A stretch of DNA of 64,000 nt from assembly GCF_001182785.1 (NCBI RefSeq), contig NZ_CP012099.1, positions 2,106,501 through 2,170,500 of the forward strand. The letters run 5' to 3'. Below, one piece after another: positions 8,771 to 16,830 of this stretch; position 1 is the stretch's first letter, and each line of letters opens with the position of its first letter. The DNA is from Bacillus thuringiensis. GTDB lineage: Bacteria > Bacillota > Bacilli > Bacillales > Bacillaceae_G. The notes under the pieces are model-generated. The model had not been told where the DNA came from, made no database searches, and saw only the letters and a program-made list of their open reading frames with translations. The position numbers and the translations under genes were made by a program.

Positions 8771-8851
8771 TGTAAATAGAAAGTAAGAAATAAGAAGAGC
8801 TATACAGGCACTACCGCTAATGATATAGCGAGTCTGTAAATATTCATTCAT
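8768..8851 (-). CDS. Small hydrophobic peptide (27 aa)
   Basis: Reading the minus strand from 8851 gives an ATG, 27 codons and TAA at 8770-8768. The peptide starts MNEYLQTRYIISG and continues as a hydrophobic helix with an Ala-Cys-Ile-Ala-Leu-Leu core, so a single-span membrane peptide is plausible. AAAGGGTG lies seven bases upstream of the ATG and falls exactly at the edge of the bcr1-like repeat, while the degV hairpin provides a terminator. Too short to identify by family. The good ribosome site and the defined ends are the reasons to list it. Confidence 0.45.
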   Translation of the reverse strand: MNEYLQTRYIISGSACIALLISYFLFT

Positions 8852-8861
8852 AGAAAACACC

Positions 8862-9014
8862 CTTTATCCCGCTATTTGCGGACAGTAAAACTCCCACCTC
8901 AAAATTTAGCTGGAGCAAAGAGGTTAGGTGGCGGGCTGTCCGTAAAAGCCCGATTGGTGAAGGTTAATAATCAGTGGGGATAAAGAAACTCCCACTGATT
9001 AAAGTTTCTTTATA
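8862..9014 (+). repeat. bcr1-like repeat element, full-length copy
   Basis: A ~153-bp block running from CTTTATCCCGC to AAAGTTTCTTTATA. It has internal complementary parts (GCGGACAG with CTGTCCG; CCACCTC with GAGGTTAGGTGG; TCAGTGGG with CCCACTGA), so the RNA would fold into stem-loops. Related copies occur at 19500-19644, 23971-24048 (inverted, shortened) and 61127-61198. Sequence and length match my memory of the bcr1 element specific to the B. cereus group. That name should be confirmed by alignment. Confidence 0.7.
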
Positions 9015-9059
9015 GGATTTTCTATATTATATGTTGGATATAGAAAATCAGTCGTTACG

Positions 9060-10034
9060 TTACACATGTAAAATTTCAATTTTTTCATTTACTTGCTTAT
9101 CTTTTGTTGCGTTACTATAAATAAAAGTTTGGCCTAAAAAGAGTACATGCAATTGTTCCCATGGTAACATGCGCAAATTCCAATTATTTCGAAGTCTAGT
9201 TATTGCTTCACGAGGTGTTTCATCGGCGAGTGCAAAAGCTCCGTAATGCATCGGTATAAAATGCGTAGCGTTTAAATCTAAATAAGCTTGCACAGCCTCT
9301 TCAGGTGAAACATGAGATACTTTCATAAACCATTCTGGTTCATAAGCGCCAATGGGCATAAGAGCAATATCAATTAAAAAGCGTTCACCAATTTCTTTGA
9401 AACCTTGGAAATAGCCACTGTCACCACAAAAATATATGGTTTCCATAGTCGTTTCATTATCAATAATCCATCCGCCCCAGTGAGACGTATTCATATCAAA
9501 TAAGAATCTTCTCGTCCAGTGCTGAGCAGGTACGAAGTGAAAAGAAACTTCGTTAATTTTCGTACTTTCCCACCATTTATACTCTTCTACATGTTTAAAT
9601 TTCTTACGAGTAAATAATTGTTTTAATCCAATAGGTACAAGATATAGAACATCATCATTCAACTGACGAAGAGTTGAAAAATCTAAATGATCATAATGAC
9701 CATGTGAAATAAGGAAAATATCAATTTTAGGTAGTGCTTCTATAGAGAGTCCAGGTTCTGTAAGTCTTGGAACTAGCTTTAATTTATTGGCCCATACTGG
9801 ATCTGTTAATATATTAAGTCCATTCGTTTGGATTAGAAAAGTAGAATGCCCAATCCATGTGATAGTCGTTTTTTCAACATTACTTTGCAAAAATGCACTT
9901 TGTTTAACGGGTGATTGTTCTACTAAGAAAGAAAAATCTTTTTTGTTTTGCTTTCGCTCTTTACGCCAGCGTAAAAAAGAGCGAATTGATTTTTTTGTAC
10001 TAACATTATCCATATTTTCATAGCGCTTTGCCAT
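9060..10034 (-). CDS. Metallo-beta-lactamase-fold hydrolase (NAPE-PLD/UlaG-like)
   Basis: Cytosolic MBL-fold protein of 324 aa. The core starts at TTITWIGHSTFLIQ. The zinc motif SHGHYDHLD (HXHXDH) is clear, followed by FVPAQHWTRR, FCGDSGYF and PMHYGAFAL, which supply the later metal ligands. This motif set is that of the Lactamase_B_2 group, which includes N-acyl-phosphatidylethanolamine phospholipase D and RomA-like proteins; the substrate here is unknown. ATG 10034 was chosen because GAGGTG lies six bases upstream; the frame extends slightly further to a GTG at 10043. Monocistronic. Confidence 0.85.
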   Translation of the reverse strand: MAKRYENMDNVSTKKSIRSFLRWRKERKQNKKDFSFLVEQSPVKQSAFLQSNVEKTTITWIGHSTFLIQTNGLNILTDPVWANKLKLVPRLTEPGLSIEALPKIDIFLISHGHYDHLDFSTLRQLNDDVLYLVPIGLKQLFTRKKFKHVEEYKWWESTKINEVSFHFVPAQHWTRRFLFDMNTSHWGGWIIDNETTMETIYFCGDSGYFQGFKEIGERFLIDIALMPIGAYEPEWFMKVSHVSPEEAVQAYLDLNATHFIPMHYGAFALADETPREAITRLRNNWNLRMLPWEQLHVLFLGQTFIYSNATKDKQVNEKIEILHV

Positions 10035-10369
10035 GAACATCACCTCATTTAAAATCGTTGTATTTGTATTGTACCGAAATGTTGTTAAGGAATACAGTGT
10101 AAAACATGGATTAATGTTTAAGGAATTGTTAAAAAATAGGGAGAGATATTTACAAAAGTAACAATAAAATTAGTTTTATCACTTCGATTTATAGAAATAA
10201 TAGTAAAAAAATATATTTTGTCTAGTAATTCGCTTGAAATAAAGAAGTAACATACGTAAATTCGTACGATTTCGTGAACAAATGTAGTAAACAATTTTCT
10301 CGTAGTGTTAACTTTTGTTATTATAAACATAACCTATTTAAATTTAGGATAGAGAAAAGAGGTTTATAA

Positions 10370-10957
10370 ATGAAGCGTTATCAAAAAATAATTGGTCTTA
10401 TGGTTGTATTTTGTCTCTTTGTACTTGCTGGATGTAGTGAATCAGGTTCAAAGCTTCGTAAACCATTAAATTGGGATTTAGAAACTTTCCAATTTACAAA
10501 TCAAGATGGAAAGCAATTTGGTACAAAAGATTTAAAAGGGAAAGTTTGGGTTGCAGATTTTATGTTCACAAATTGTCAAACAGTTTGTCCACCAATGACT
10601 GCAAATATGGCCAAGCTGCAAAAGATGGCAAAAGAAGAGAAGATAGACGTTCAGTTTGTTTCATTTAGTGTAGATCCAGACCTTGATAAACCAGAAAATC
10701 TGAAAGCTTTTATTCAAAAGTTTACAGAGGATACTAGTAACTGGAATTTATTAACGGGATATTCGTTAGAAGATATTACAAAGTTTTCAAAAGATAATTT
10801 CCAATCACTTGTGGATAAGCCGGAGAACGGTCAGGTCATGCATGGTACATCATTTTATTTAATTGATCAAAACGGAAAAGTAATGAAAAAGTATAGTGGC
10901 ATTAGTAATACGCCATACGAAGACATTATACGTGATATGAAGCGATTAGTGGATTAA
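10370..10957 (+). CDS. ypmQ: Sco1/SenC copper-delivery lipoprotein
   Basis: Membrane-anchored thioredoxin-fold protein that helps load the CuA centre of cytochrome c oxidase. The 195-aa product begins with a lipoprotein signal with lipobox VLAGC, then the Sco fold. The metal ligands are visible: CQTVC (Cys69 and Cys73) in FMFTNCQTVCPP, and His158 in VMHGTSFYLID. The ATG follows AGAGGTTTATAA. The ~335-base gap upstream holds no convincing gene; the minus-strand frame there has no coding character. It is monocistronic and shares a terminator with the convergent hsp20 gene. Confidence 0.93.
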   Translation: MKRYQKIIGLMVVFCLFVLAGCSESGSKLRKPLNWDLETFQFTNQDGKQFGTKDLKGKVWVADFMFTNCQTVCPPMTANMAKLQKMAKEEKIDVQFVSFSVDPDLDKPENLKAFIQKFTEDTSNWNLLTGYSLEDITKFSKDNFQSLVDKPENGQVMHGTSFYLIDQNGKVMKKYSGISNTPYEDIIRDMKRLVD

Positions 10958-10990
10958 AAATAAGGGTGCATAGCACCCTTATTTTTTTTG
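10955..10990. terminator. Bidirectional terminator between sco and hsp20
   Basis: AAATAAGGGTGC pairs with GCACCCTTATTT over a 3-base loop, with A and T runs on the two sides. Confidence 0.88.
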
Positions 10991-10992
10991 CA

Positions 10993-11460
10993 TTAGTCTA
11001 TGGATAAAATGTCATGTTGCTGGGGAAGTTTCGGCGCCCGAATTTCTAATACGCCGTTTTGATAAGAAGCTTTCGCTGCTTTTTTATTAATTGAATACGG
11101 CAACTTAATCAATCTTGATGCTTCTGAAATGGAACGTTCTCGGCGATAATAGTTATGGGATGTTTGTTCTTCTTCTTCCTCTTCGAGTATCTCTTCTTTT
11201 ACAGAGACTTTTAAGTATTCACTTTGTATTTCAATTTGGATTTGTTCTTTTTGTATACCTGGTAGTTCAGCTGTAACAACGAGTTCTTCACCAACTTCAT
11301 ATAAATCTACAGGGAATGTTAATAAACGGTTTCCTTTTTGGAAAAAATGATTTAAATCAGCGATTACATTGCGAAGAGGTGTTTGCTCGAAGAAATCATC
11401 AATTTGCTTTAAGTAATTACGAACCGGTGGGCGAGAAGAATCTTTTTTTTCTTCACTCAT
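10993..11460 (-). CDS. Hsp20 / alpha-crystallin family small heat-shock protein
   Basis: ATP-independent holdase chaperone of 155 aa. The alpha-crystallin domain runs from about residue 48 (FPVDLYEVGEELVVTAELPG) through the acidic loop of eight consecutive Glu residues broken by one Leu/Glu step to LIKLPYSINKKAAKASYQNGVLEI, which is the standard family ending before a short tail. The tail lacks a clear I-X-I motif (it ends in DILSID). AGGAGG lies at good distance from the ATG. No CIRCE or CtsR box was recognised upstream. Confidence 0.9.
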   Translation of the reverse strand: MSEEKKDSSRPPVRNYLKQIDDFFEQTPLRNVIADLNHFFQKGNRLLTFPVDLYEVGEELVVTAELPGIQKEQIQIEIQSEYLKVSVKEEILEEEEEEQTSHNYYRRERSISEASRLIKLPYSINKKAAKASYQNGVLEIRAPKLPQQHDILSID

Positions 11461-11677
11461 GGTATTCCCTCCTAGAAATCAATTTGCAATATCATATGAC
11501 AAAAGCGGAGAAAGGTGAGTGTCTAGTTTTCATGTTTTCATAAAAAATTGTTAAAAATGTGAAATGGAGTGATTTTTTTATAGTTTTTGGTCGCCATATT
11601 CAGTTGATTATGCTAGTATAAATAGGGTTGATATAGTAGTATAGAAACAGAATGAAAACCGAAAGAGGGTAAGAAGT

Positions 11678-13579
11678 ATGTGTGGTTTTGTAGGATGTTT
11701 ATGTGAAAACCCTAGAGAGTTTTCAGAAACAGAAAAACATCAATTTGAAAATATGAACACGATGATTTTCCACCGCGGTCCAGATGACGAAGGATATTTT
11801 CGTGATGAACATGTACAATTTGGCTTCCGCCGTTTAAGCATCATTGACTTAGAGGCAGGACATCAGCCGCTAACTTATGAAAATGATCGATATGTAATTA
11901 TTTTTAATGGTGAAATTTACAACTATGTAGAATTACGTGAAATGTTACTTGAAAAAGGTGCAACGTTTGCAACACAATCTGATACAGAAGTTATCATTGC
12001 ATTGTATGCACATATGAAAGAAAAATGTGTAGACTATCTTCGTGGTATGTTTGCATTTATGATTTGGGATCGTGAAGAGAAGAAACTTTTCGGTGCACGT
12101 GATCACTTCGGTATTAAACCTTTATACGTCGCACATCAAGGTGATACTACATTCTTCGCATCTGAGAAGAAAAGTATTATGCATGTGATGGAAGATAAAG
12201 GAGTTAATCCAACGTCACTACAACATTACTTTACGTACCAATATGGTCCAGAGCCAGAAACATTAACAATTGATGTTAATAAAATTGAGCCTGGTCATTA
12301 TTTCGTAAAAGAAATCGGTAAAGAGATGGAAATCCATCGCTACTGGAAACCTTATTTCAACGCTTCAAGCGCAACGAAAGAGGAGCATATCCAAGCAATT
12401 CGTGATGTGTTATACGATTCAGTAAAAGTGCATATGCGCAGTGATGTACCAGTAGGTTCATTCTTATCTGGTGGTATCGATTCATCTATTATCGCTTCTA
12501 TCGCAAGAGAAATGAATCCAAATCTTTTAACATTCTCTATTGGTTTTGAGCAACGTGGTTTCAGTGAAGTTGATGTTGCCAAAGAAACTGCTGAGAAATT
12601 AGGCGTTAAAAACCATAACGTATTCATTTCAGCGAAAGAGTTTATGGATGAGTTCCCAAAAATCATTTGGCATATGGATGATCCTTTAGCAGATCCAGCA
12701 GCTGTACCATTGTACTTCGTTGCAAAAGAAGCACGTAAGCATGTAACAGTTGTTCTTTCAGGTGAAGGTGCAGACGAGCTATTTGGTGGTTATAACATTT
12801 ATCGTGAGCCAAACTCACTAAAAATGTTCTCTTACATTCCTAGCCCAGGTAAGAGTGTTCTAAAAGCATTAAGTGGTGCTCTTAAAGAAGGATTTAAAGG
12901 TAAGAGCTTCCTAGAGCGTGGATGTACGCCAATTGAAGAGCGTTACTATGGAAACGCGAAAATCTTCCGTGAAGAAGAGAAAGTTGAATTAATGAAGTAT
13001 TACAATGAAAGTGTTAACTATATGGATATCACGAAACCATTGTATAACGAGATTAAAGATTATGATGATGTAAGCAAAATGCAGTACATTGACATGTTCA
13101 CATGGTTACGCGGTGACATTTTATTAAAAGCTGATAAAATGACAATGGCAAACTCATTAGAACTTCGTGTACCGTTCTTAGATAAAGAAGTATTCGATGT
13201 TGCATCTAAAATTCCAACTGAATTTAAGATTGCTAACGGAACTACGAAAGCTATTTTACGTGAAGCCGCACGCGGAATCGTTCCAGATCACGTATTAGAT
13301 CGTAAAAAACTTGGATTCCCAGTACCAATTCGTCACTGGTTAAAAGATGAAATGCATGATTGGGCTATCAATATTATAAACGAGAGTAAAACAGAGCATT
13401 TAATCGACAAACAGTATGTATTAAACTTACTGGAAGCACATTGTGCAGATAAAGGCGATTATAGCCGTAAAATTTGGACTGTACTTGCGTTTATGGTATG
13501 GCACCAAATTTATGTTGAGCATAAATACGATACGAATAAGTTCCATGAAGAAACAAAACGTGCGTATAGCTTAGTTTAA
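11678..13579 (+). CDS. asnB: Asparagine synthetase, glutamine-hydrolysing
   Basis: Makes asparagine from aspartate, ATP and glutamine-derived ammonia. The 633-aa product starts MCGFVGC, so Cys2 becomes the N-terminal nucleophile of the class II glutaminase domain. FHRGPDDEG, IIFNGEIYNY and the ATP-pyrophosphatase motif SGGIDSS (264-270) follow, with SGEGADELFGGY later. Length and sequence closely resemble B. subtilis AsnB, so that paralog rather than AsnO/AsnH is the best match. ATG follows AAAGAGGGTAAG. It is monocistronic, with a strong terminator. Confidence 0.94.
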   Translation: MCGFVGCLCENPREFSETEKHQFENMNTMIFHRGPDDEGYFRDEHVQFGFRRLSIIDLEAGHQPLTYENDRYVIIFNGEIYNYVELREMLLEKGATFATQSDTEVIIALYAHMKEKCVDYLRGMFAFMIWDREEKKLFGARDHFGIKPLYVAHQGDTTFFASEKKSIMHVMEDKGVNPTSLQHYFTYQYGPEPETLTIDVNKIEPGHYFVKEIGKEMEIHRYWKPYFNASSATKEEHIQAIRDVLYDSVKVHMRSDVPVGSFLSGGIDSSIIASIAREMNPNLLTFSIGFEQRGFSEVDVAKETAEKLGVKNHNVFISAKEFMDEFPKIIWHMDDPLADPAAVPLYFVAKEARKHVTVVLSGEGADELFGGYNIYREPNSLKMFSYIPSPGKSVLKALSGALKEGFKGKSFLERGCTPIEERYYGNAKIFREEEKVELMKYYNESVNYMDITKPLYNEIKDYDDVSKMQYIDMFTWLRGDILLKADKMTMANSLELRVPFLDKEVFDVASKIPTEFKIANGTTKAILREAARGIVPDHVLDRKKLGFPVPIRHWLKDEMHDWAINIINESKTEHLIDKQYVLNLLEAHCADKGDYSRKIWTVLAFMVWHQIYVEHKYDTNKFHEETKRAYSLV

Positions 13580-13582
13580 TTA

Positions 13583-13622
13583 GAAAAACCTTAAGATCGC
13601 ATACGGTCTTAAGGTTTTTTTC
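13583..13622 (+). terminator. Intrinsic terminator after asnB
   Basis: AAACCTTAAGAtCG pairs with CGgTCTTAAGGTTT around CATA, then a T run. Confidence 0.87.
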
Positions 13623-13672
13623 ATAAATAGGAAGTATTATTGATACAATAATAGTAAAAGGATGGACAACAT

Positions 13673-14032
13673 ATGATTACGTTTGAGAAAGTTTCTGTAG
13701 AAAATGAAAGCGTTGTTAAAGAAATGTTTAAATCGCATAGTTTAGGTGAGAAAAAGGTACAGTACTGTGTGAAAGTTGATGATACATATATTGGTGTAAT
13801 AGATTATAGTGTTCAAGAGGAACGAGCTGTTTTATCACAGCTAATTATTCATTTTGATTACCAAGGTTACGGTTATGGTACAAATACGTATTTTACATTT
13901 GAAGAAATGATGAAACAAAGAAATGTGAAAGAAATAAAAGTGCTACAAGAGGGATTAACAGAAAAGGCGAAGTCTTTCATAGAGAGTTTTGGCTTTACTT
14001 CAGAAGATGAAGCGTATGTGAAGAAAATATAA
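13673..14032 (+). CDS. Short GNAT-family acetyltransferase
   Basis: A 119-aa GNAT-fold protein, near the lower size limit for the family. The acetyl-CoA pyrophosphate loop appears as YQGYGYGTNTY (Q-x-x-G-x-G), preceded by the beta-strand AVLSQLIIHFD. The C-terminal half has the usual alternation ending in SFIESFGFTSEDEAYVKK. Substrate is unknown. AAGGATGG provides the ribosome site. It is followed 45 bases later by a small membrane protein gene on the same strand, which may be cotranscribed since no hairpin separates them. Confidence 0.75.
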   Translation: MITFEKVSVENESVVKEMFKSHSLGEKKVQYCVKVDDTYIGVIDYSVQEERAVLSQLIIHFDYQGYGYGTNTYFTFEEMMKQRNVKEIKVLQEGLTEKAKSFIESFGFTSEDEAYVKKI

Positions 14033-14077
14033 CGATGATTATTTATGTAATACAATAAATATAAGGCAGGTGGATGT

Positions 14078-14413
14078 ATGACGATGACTGCTGGTCTTGT
14101 CTTAATTGGAGTGTGCTTTATAGTAGCAGAACTATGTCATATAATCATTCGGAAAAGAATGATTAAGAAAAGAAAGCCGTATGAATTACAATACGTCCCT
14201 GTCTTTTTCATTATATTTTGTATGCTTAGTACATTACAAAATATAATGAACTTTCCACCACTTGTGAATGTTTTTTTAAAGTTTGGTTTACTTTATAGTG
14301 GTGTTGGAATAGCACTTTTATTTATTTTATTTTGCATACGTTATATTCACTATCAATCGTATATATTTATTTTAAATTGGTTAAAGCAAGATGATAGAAA
14401 CCGCCTTACATAA
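14078..14413 (+). CDS. Small membrane protein, three predicted helices
   Basis: Not recognised by family. The 111-aa product has hydrophobic stretches at about 4-22, 45-63 and 70-90, with a basic loop (RKRMIKKRKPYE) after the first helix that would lie in the cytoplasm. AGGTGG precedes the ATG at good spacing. The final codons form the upstream arm of the intrinsic terminator. It probably shares a transcript with the GNAT gene. Confidence 0.65.
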   Translation: MTMTAGLVLIGVCFIVAELCHIIIRKRMIKKRKPYELQYVPVFFIIFCMLSTLQNIMNFPPLVNVFLKFGLLYSGVGIALLFILFCIRYIHYQSYIFILNWLKQDDRNRLT

Positions 14414-14426
14414 GGCGGTTTTTTAA
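14398..14426 (+). terminator. Terminator overlapping the end of the small membrane protein gene
   Basis: AACCGCCTTA pairs with TAAGGCGGTT over a short loop, followed by T residues. The stop codon lies in the loop-proximal region. Confidence 0.87.
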
Positions 14427-14437
14427 TTTGCGATTGT

Positions 14438-14466
14438 AACAGAACTTGTACATTTCACATAAAATA
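14438..14466 (+). promoter_or_regulatory. Candidate sigma-K promoter of the CwlC-like amidase gene
   Basis: AACA (14438-14441), exactly 16 bases, then CATAAAATA (14458-14466) fits the late mother-cell sigma-K pattern AC-N16-CATANNNTA. It lies about 50 bases before the amidase start and right after the preceding terminator. Inference from consensus and gene type only. Confidence 0.55.
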
Positions 14467-14515
14467 GGACGAGTAGCAATGCTAACATATTACAAGAAAG
14501 GGGCAGGGTAGTAAA

Positions 14516-15502
14516 ATGAAACTTGTTATAGACGCAGGGCACGGTGGATATGATTCTGGTGCTGTTGGTAATGGCTTAGTAGAAAAAAACTTAACACTTC
14601 AAATTGCTAGACGCGTTCGAGACATTTTAACGGTAAATTACCCAATTACAATTAAAATGACACGTGATAGTGACGTGTTTATTTCTTTATCGGAACGTGC
14701 TAATATTGCTAATGCTTTTGGTGCGGATTATTTTATTTCATTTCATATTAATAGCGGCGGGGGTACAGGTTTTGAAAGCTATATTTATAATGCGTTATCC
14801 AACAGCAGCACTGCATATGCAAAGCAACAAAAGATGCATACAGCAGTAAATCCTGTATTAACAAAATACGGTCTTCGTGATCGAGGAGCAAAAAAAGAAA
14901 ATTATGCGGTATTAAGAGAAACCGCAATGGATGCAATTTTAACAGAGACTGCCTTTATTGATACAACGTTTGATGCAAATTTATTAAAAAATCCACAATT
15001 TATTGAAGATCTAAGTCAAGCGTATGCAAATGGAATAGCAGCTATTTTTGGAGTAGCTCCAAATCCACAACCACCTAACCCACAACCGACACCTCAAACG
15101 AAGGGAATCGCTTATATCCTTGGGAAAAATGTAAATTTAAGAAATGGTCCATCAACTTCTTCCTCAGTTATTCGTCAATTAAATTCTCCAGAATCTTACG
15201 TTGTATATCAGGAAAGTAACGGATGGTTAGATTTGGGGAATGGACAATGGGTGTATAATGATCCTTCTTACATTAATTTTGTAAAGACAAGCAATAGTGA
15301 TGGAAGTCCGATTGGGGTTGCATATATACAAGGGATGAATGTAAATTTAAGAAGTGGTCCATCAACTACATCTGCAGTTATCCGTCAATTAAATCCTCCA
15401 GAATCTTATTTAGTATATATAAATGAAAATAGTTGGTTAAACCTTGGTGGAAATCAGTGGGTATATAATGATCCATCTTATATTAAATATACTCAATATT
15501 AG
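14516..15502 (+). CDS. CwlC-like N-acetylmuramoyl-L-alanine amidase with two SH3 repeats
   Basis: Zinc amidase (Amidase_3) that cleaves the bond between muramic acid and the peptide stem. The catalytic domain is residues 1-180, with DAGHGG, NGLVEKNLTLQIA, FISFHINSGGGTGFESY and TETAFID carrying the zinc ligands and catalytic Glu. A Pro/Asn/Gln linker (about 182-195) leads to two SH3 type 3 repeats (about 197-260 and 268-326), each with VNLR-GPST. There is no signal peptide. B. subtilis CwlC, a mother-cell lysis amidase, also lacks one and shares the NGL-EK-LTLQIA and SGGGTGFESYIY segments but has SPOR repeats. A role in mother-cell lysis is therefore inferred; a domesticated phage endolysin is the alternative. 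Confidence 0.85.
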   Translation: MKLVIDAGHGGYDSGAVGNGLVEKNLTLQIARRVRDILTVNYPITIKMTRDSDVFISLSERANIANAFGADYFISFHINSGGGTGFESYIYNALSNSSTAYAKQQKMHTAVNPVLTKYGLRDRGAKKENYAVLRETAMDAILTETAFIDTTFDANLLKNPQFIEDLSQAYANGIAAIFGVAPNPQPPNPQPTPQTKGIAYILGKNVNLRNGPSTSSSVIRQLNSPESYVVYQESNGWLDLGNGQWVYNDPSYINFVKTSNSDGSPIGVAYIQGMNVNLRSGPSTTSAVIRQLNPPESYLVYINENSWLNLGGNQWVYNDPSYIKYTQY

Positions 15503-15526
15503 GAATTAAAACGATAATACAATATG

Positions 15527-15564
15527 GATGCGTATCTTTGTTATGTATAACTCAGATACGCATT
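15527..15564 (+). other. Hairpin after the amidase gene
   Basis: ATGCGTATCT (15528-15537) is complementary to AGATACGCAT (15554-15563). No T run follows, so it may be a processing or weak termination site rather than a standard terminator. Confidence 0.4.
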
Positions 15565-15667
15565 GTAATAACAACATAAATTTTTATACTTATACACTAT
15601 GTTTTAAAAAGAAACATTAGAAAAGCGGATAGAATCGAAATGGTATATATTAAAAAAGTTTTCTGAT

Positions 15668-15684
15668 ATACATTGACAATGTAT
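15668..15684. promoter_or_regulatory. 17-bp palindrome over a -35 element
   Basis: ATACATTG-A-CAATGTAT is a perfect 8-1-8 inverted repeat that contains TTGACA (15673-15678). TGTAT-N5-ATACA (15680-15694) overlaps it. This lies in the promoter region of the siderophore-binding gene. Confidence 0.4.
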
Positions 15685-15711
15685 GTAGTATACATTAATC
15701 TTTAATTGTTA

Positions 15712-15728
15712 ATGATAATCGATTTCAT
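15712..15728. promoter_or_regulatory. Fur-box-like site
   Basis: ATGATAATCGATTTCAT matches one full TGATAAT half of the Bacillus 7-1-7 Fur box and a degenerate second half. It lies between the probable promoter and the ribosome site of an iron-siderophore binding protein gene, which is where iron repression would be expected. Confidence 0.55.
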
Positions 15729-15741
15729 CTAGGGAGGACAT

Positions 15742-16704
15742 ATGATACATACTAAAAAACTAATTATGTTCTGCATTATGATACTCATGGTTGTAATTGC
15801 AGGATGTAGTAAAGAAGAGAAAAAAGAAAATGATATATCAGTGAAAGCAAAAGATTCATATACAGTAAAGCATGTAATGGGCGAAACGACAGTAAATGGT
15901 ACACCTAAAAAAGTTGTTGTTTTAACAAATGAAGGTGCAGAGGCTCTCCTAGCTGTGGGTGTAACGCCAGTGGGGACTACGAAACCACGTGCTGGTGATG
16001 AATGGTATCCTCATGTAGCGAAAGAGTTGAAAAATACGGAAGTTGTAGGAACTGAACGTGATATTAATTTAGAAGCAGTAATGAAGCTTAAGCCAGATTT
16101 AATTATCGGAAATAAAATGCGTCACGAAAAAATATATGATCAGCTAAAAGAAATCGCACCAACTGTTTATGCAGAAACATTACGCGGTGATTGGAAAGAA
16201 AACTTTACGCTTTATACAAAAGCTGTAAATAAAGAAAAAGAAGGGCAAAAAGCTCTTGATGATTATAAAAAACGTATTGAAGGAATGAAAGAGAAGTTAG
16301 GCGATAAATTGAATTCTAAAGTTTCTATTATTCGTTTCGTGCCAGGTGATGTTCGTATTTATCAAAAAAACTCATTCTCGGGAATTGTTTTAAATGATAT
16401 TGGATTTAAACGACCACCATTACAAGATAAAGATGATTTTGCGATAAAAGGAATTACAAAAGAGCAAATTCCAAATATGGACGGAGACTACTTATTCTAT
16501 TTCACGTCTGATAAAGATGCAGATAAGAATAATGAAGGAAATTCGTTAGCAAAGGAATGGACAGAAGATCCACTCTTTAAGCAACTTCAGGCTTCTAAAA
16601 ATAATAAAGTATTCCAAGTAGATGAGGTAATCTGGAATACAGCAGGCGGTATTAAAGCTGCGAACCTTATGTTAGATGACATTGAAAAATATTTCCTTAA
16701 ATAA
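15742..16704 (+). CDS. Iron-siderophore ABC transporter substrate-binding lipoprotein
   Basis: Captures a ferric siderophore outside the cell and hands it to an ABC permease. The 320-aa product has a lipoprotein signal peptide with lipobox VIAGC and the two-lobed type III binding fold (VVVLTNEGAEALLAVGVTPVG; NLEAVMKLKPDLIIG; FQVDEVIWNTAGGIKAANLMLDDI). The sequence most resembles YfiY/YxeB-type hydroxamate binders, but the exact siderophore cannot be read from sequence. No permease or ATPase gene is adjacent, so it must share one encoded elsewhere. AGGGAGG gives a strong ribosome site. The Fur-like box upstream suggests iron repression. Confidence 0.87.
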   Translation: MIHTKKLIMFCIMILMVVIAGCSKEEKKENDISVKAKDSYTVKHVMGETTVNGTPKKVVVLTNEGAEALLAVGVTPVGTTKPRAGDEWYPHVAKELKNTEVVGTERDINLEAVMKLKPDLIIGNKMRHEKIYDQLKEIAPTVYAETLRGDWKENFTLYTKAVNKEKEGQKALDDYKKRIEGMKEKLGDKLNSKVSIIRFVPGDVRIYQKNSFSGIVLNDIGFKRPPLQDKDDFAIKGITKEQIPNMDGDYLFYFTSDKDADKNNEGNSLAKEWTEDPLFKQLQASKNNKVFQVDEVIWNTAGGIKAANLMLDDIEKYFLK

Positions 16705-16710
16705 ATGATT

Positions 16711-16746
16711 AAATACATCACTTTTACGAAGTGATGTATTTTTTGT
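16711..16746 (+). terminator. Intrinsic terminator after the siderophore-binding gene
   Basis: AAATACATCACTT pairs with AAGTGATGTATTT around TTACG-type loop bases, then T residues. Confidence 0.86.
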
Positions 16747-16830
16747 TTGTGAAAATACAGAAAATTCCTTCTTTCAGGGTGACATAAGTTGTACAATAAA
16801 ATCAATCATGTGATAAAGGAGTGGGGAAGA

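Noticed and set aside
10118..10330. 70-codon minus-strand frame upstream of the Sco gene
   Set aside because: No ribosome site, odd composition (long Ile/Phe/Tyr runs without membrane-protein charge pattern) and it occupies the promoter region of the Sco gene.
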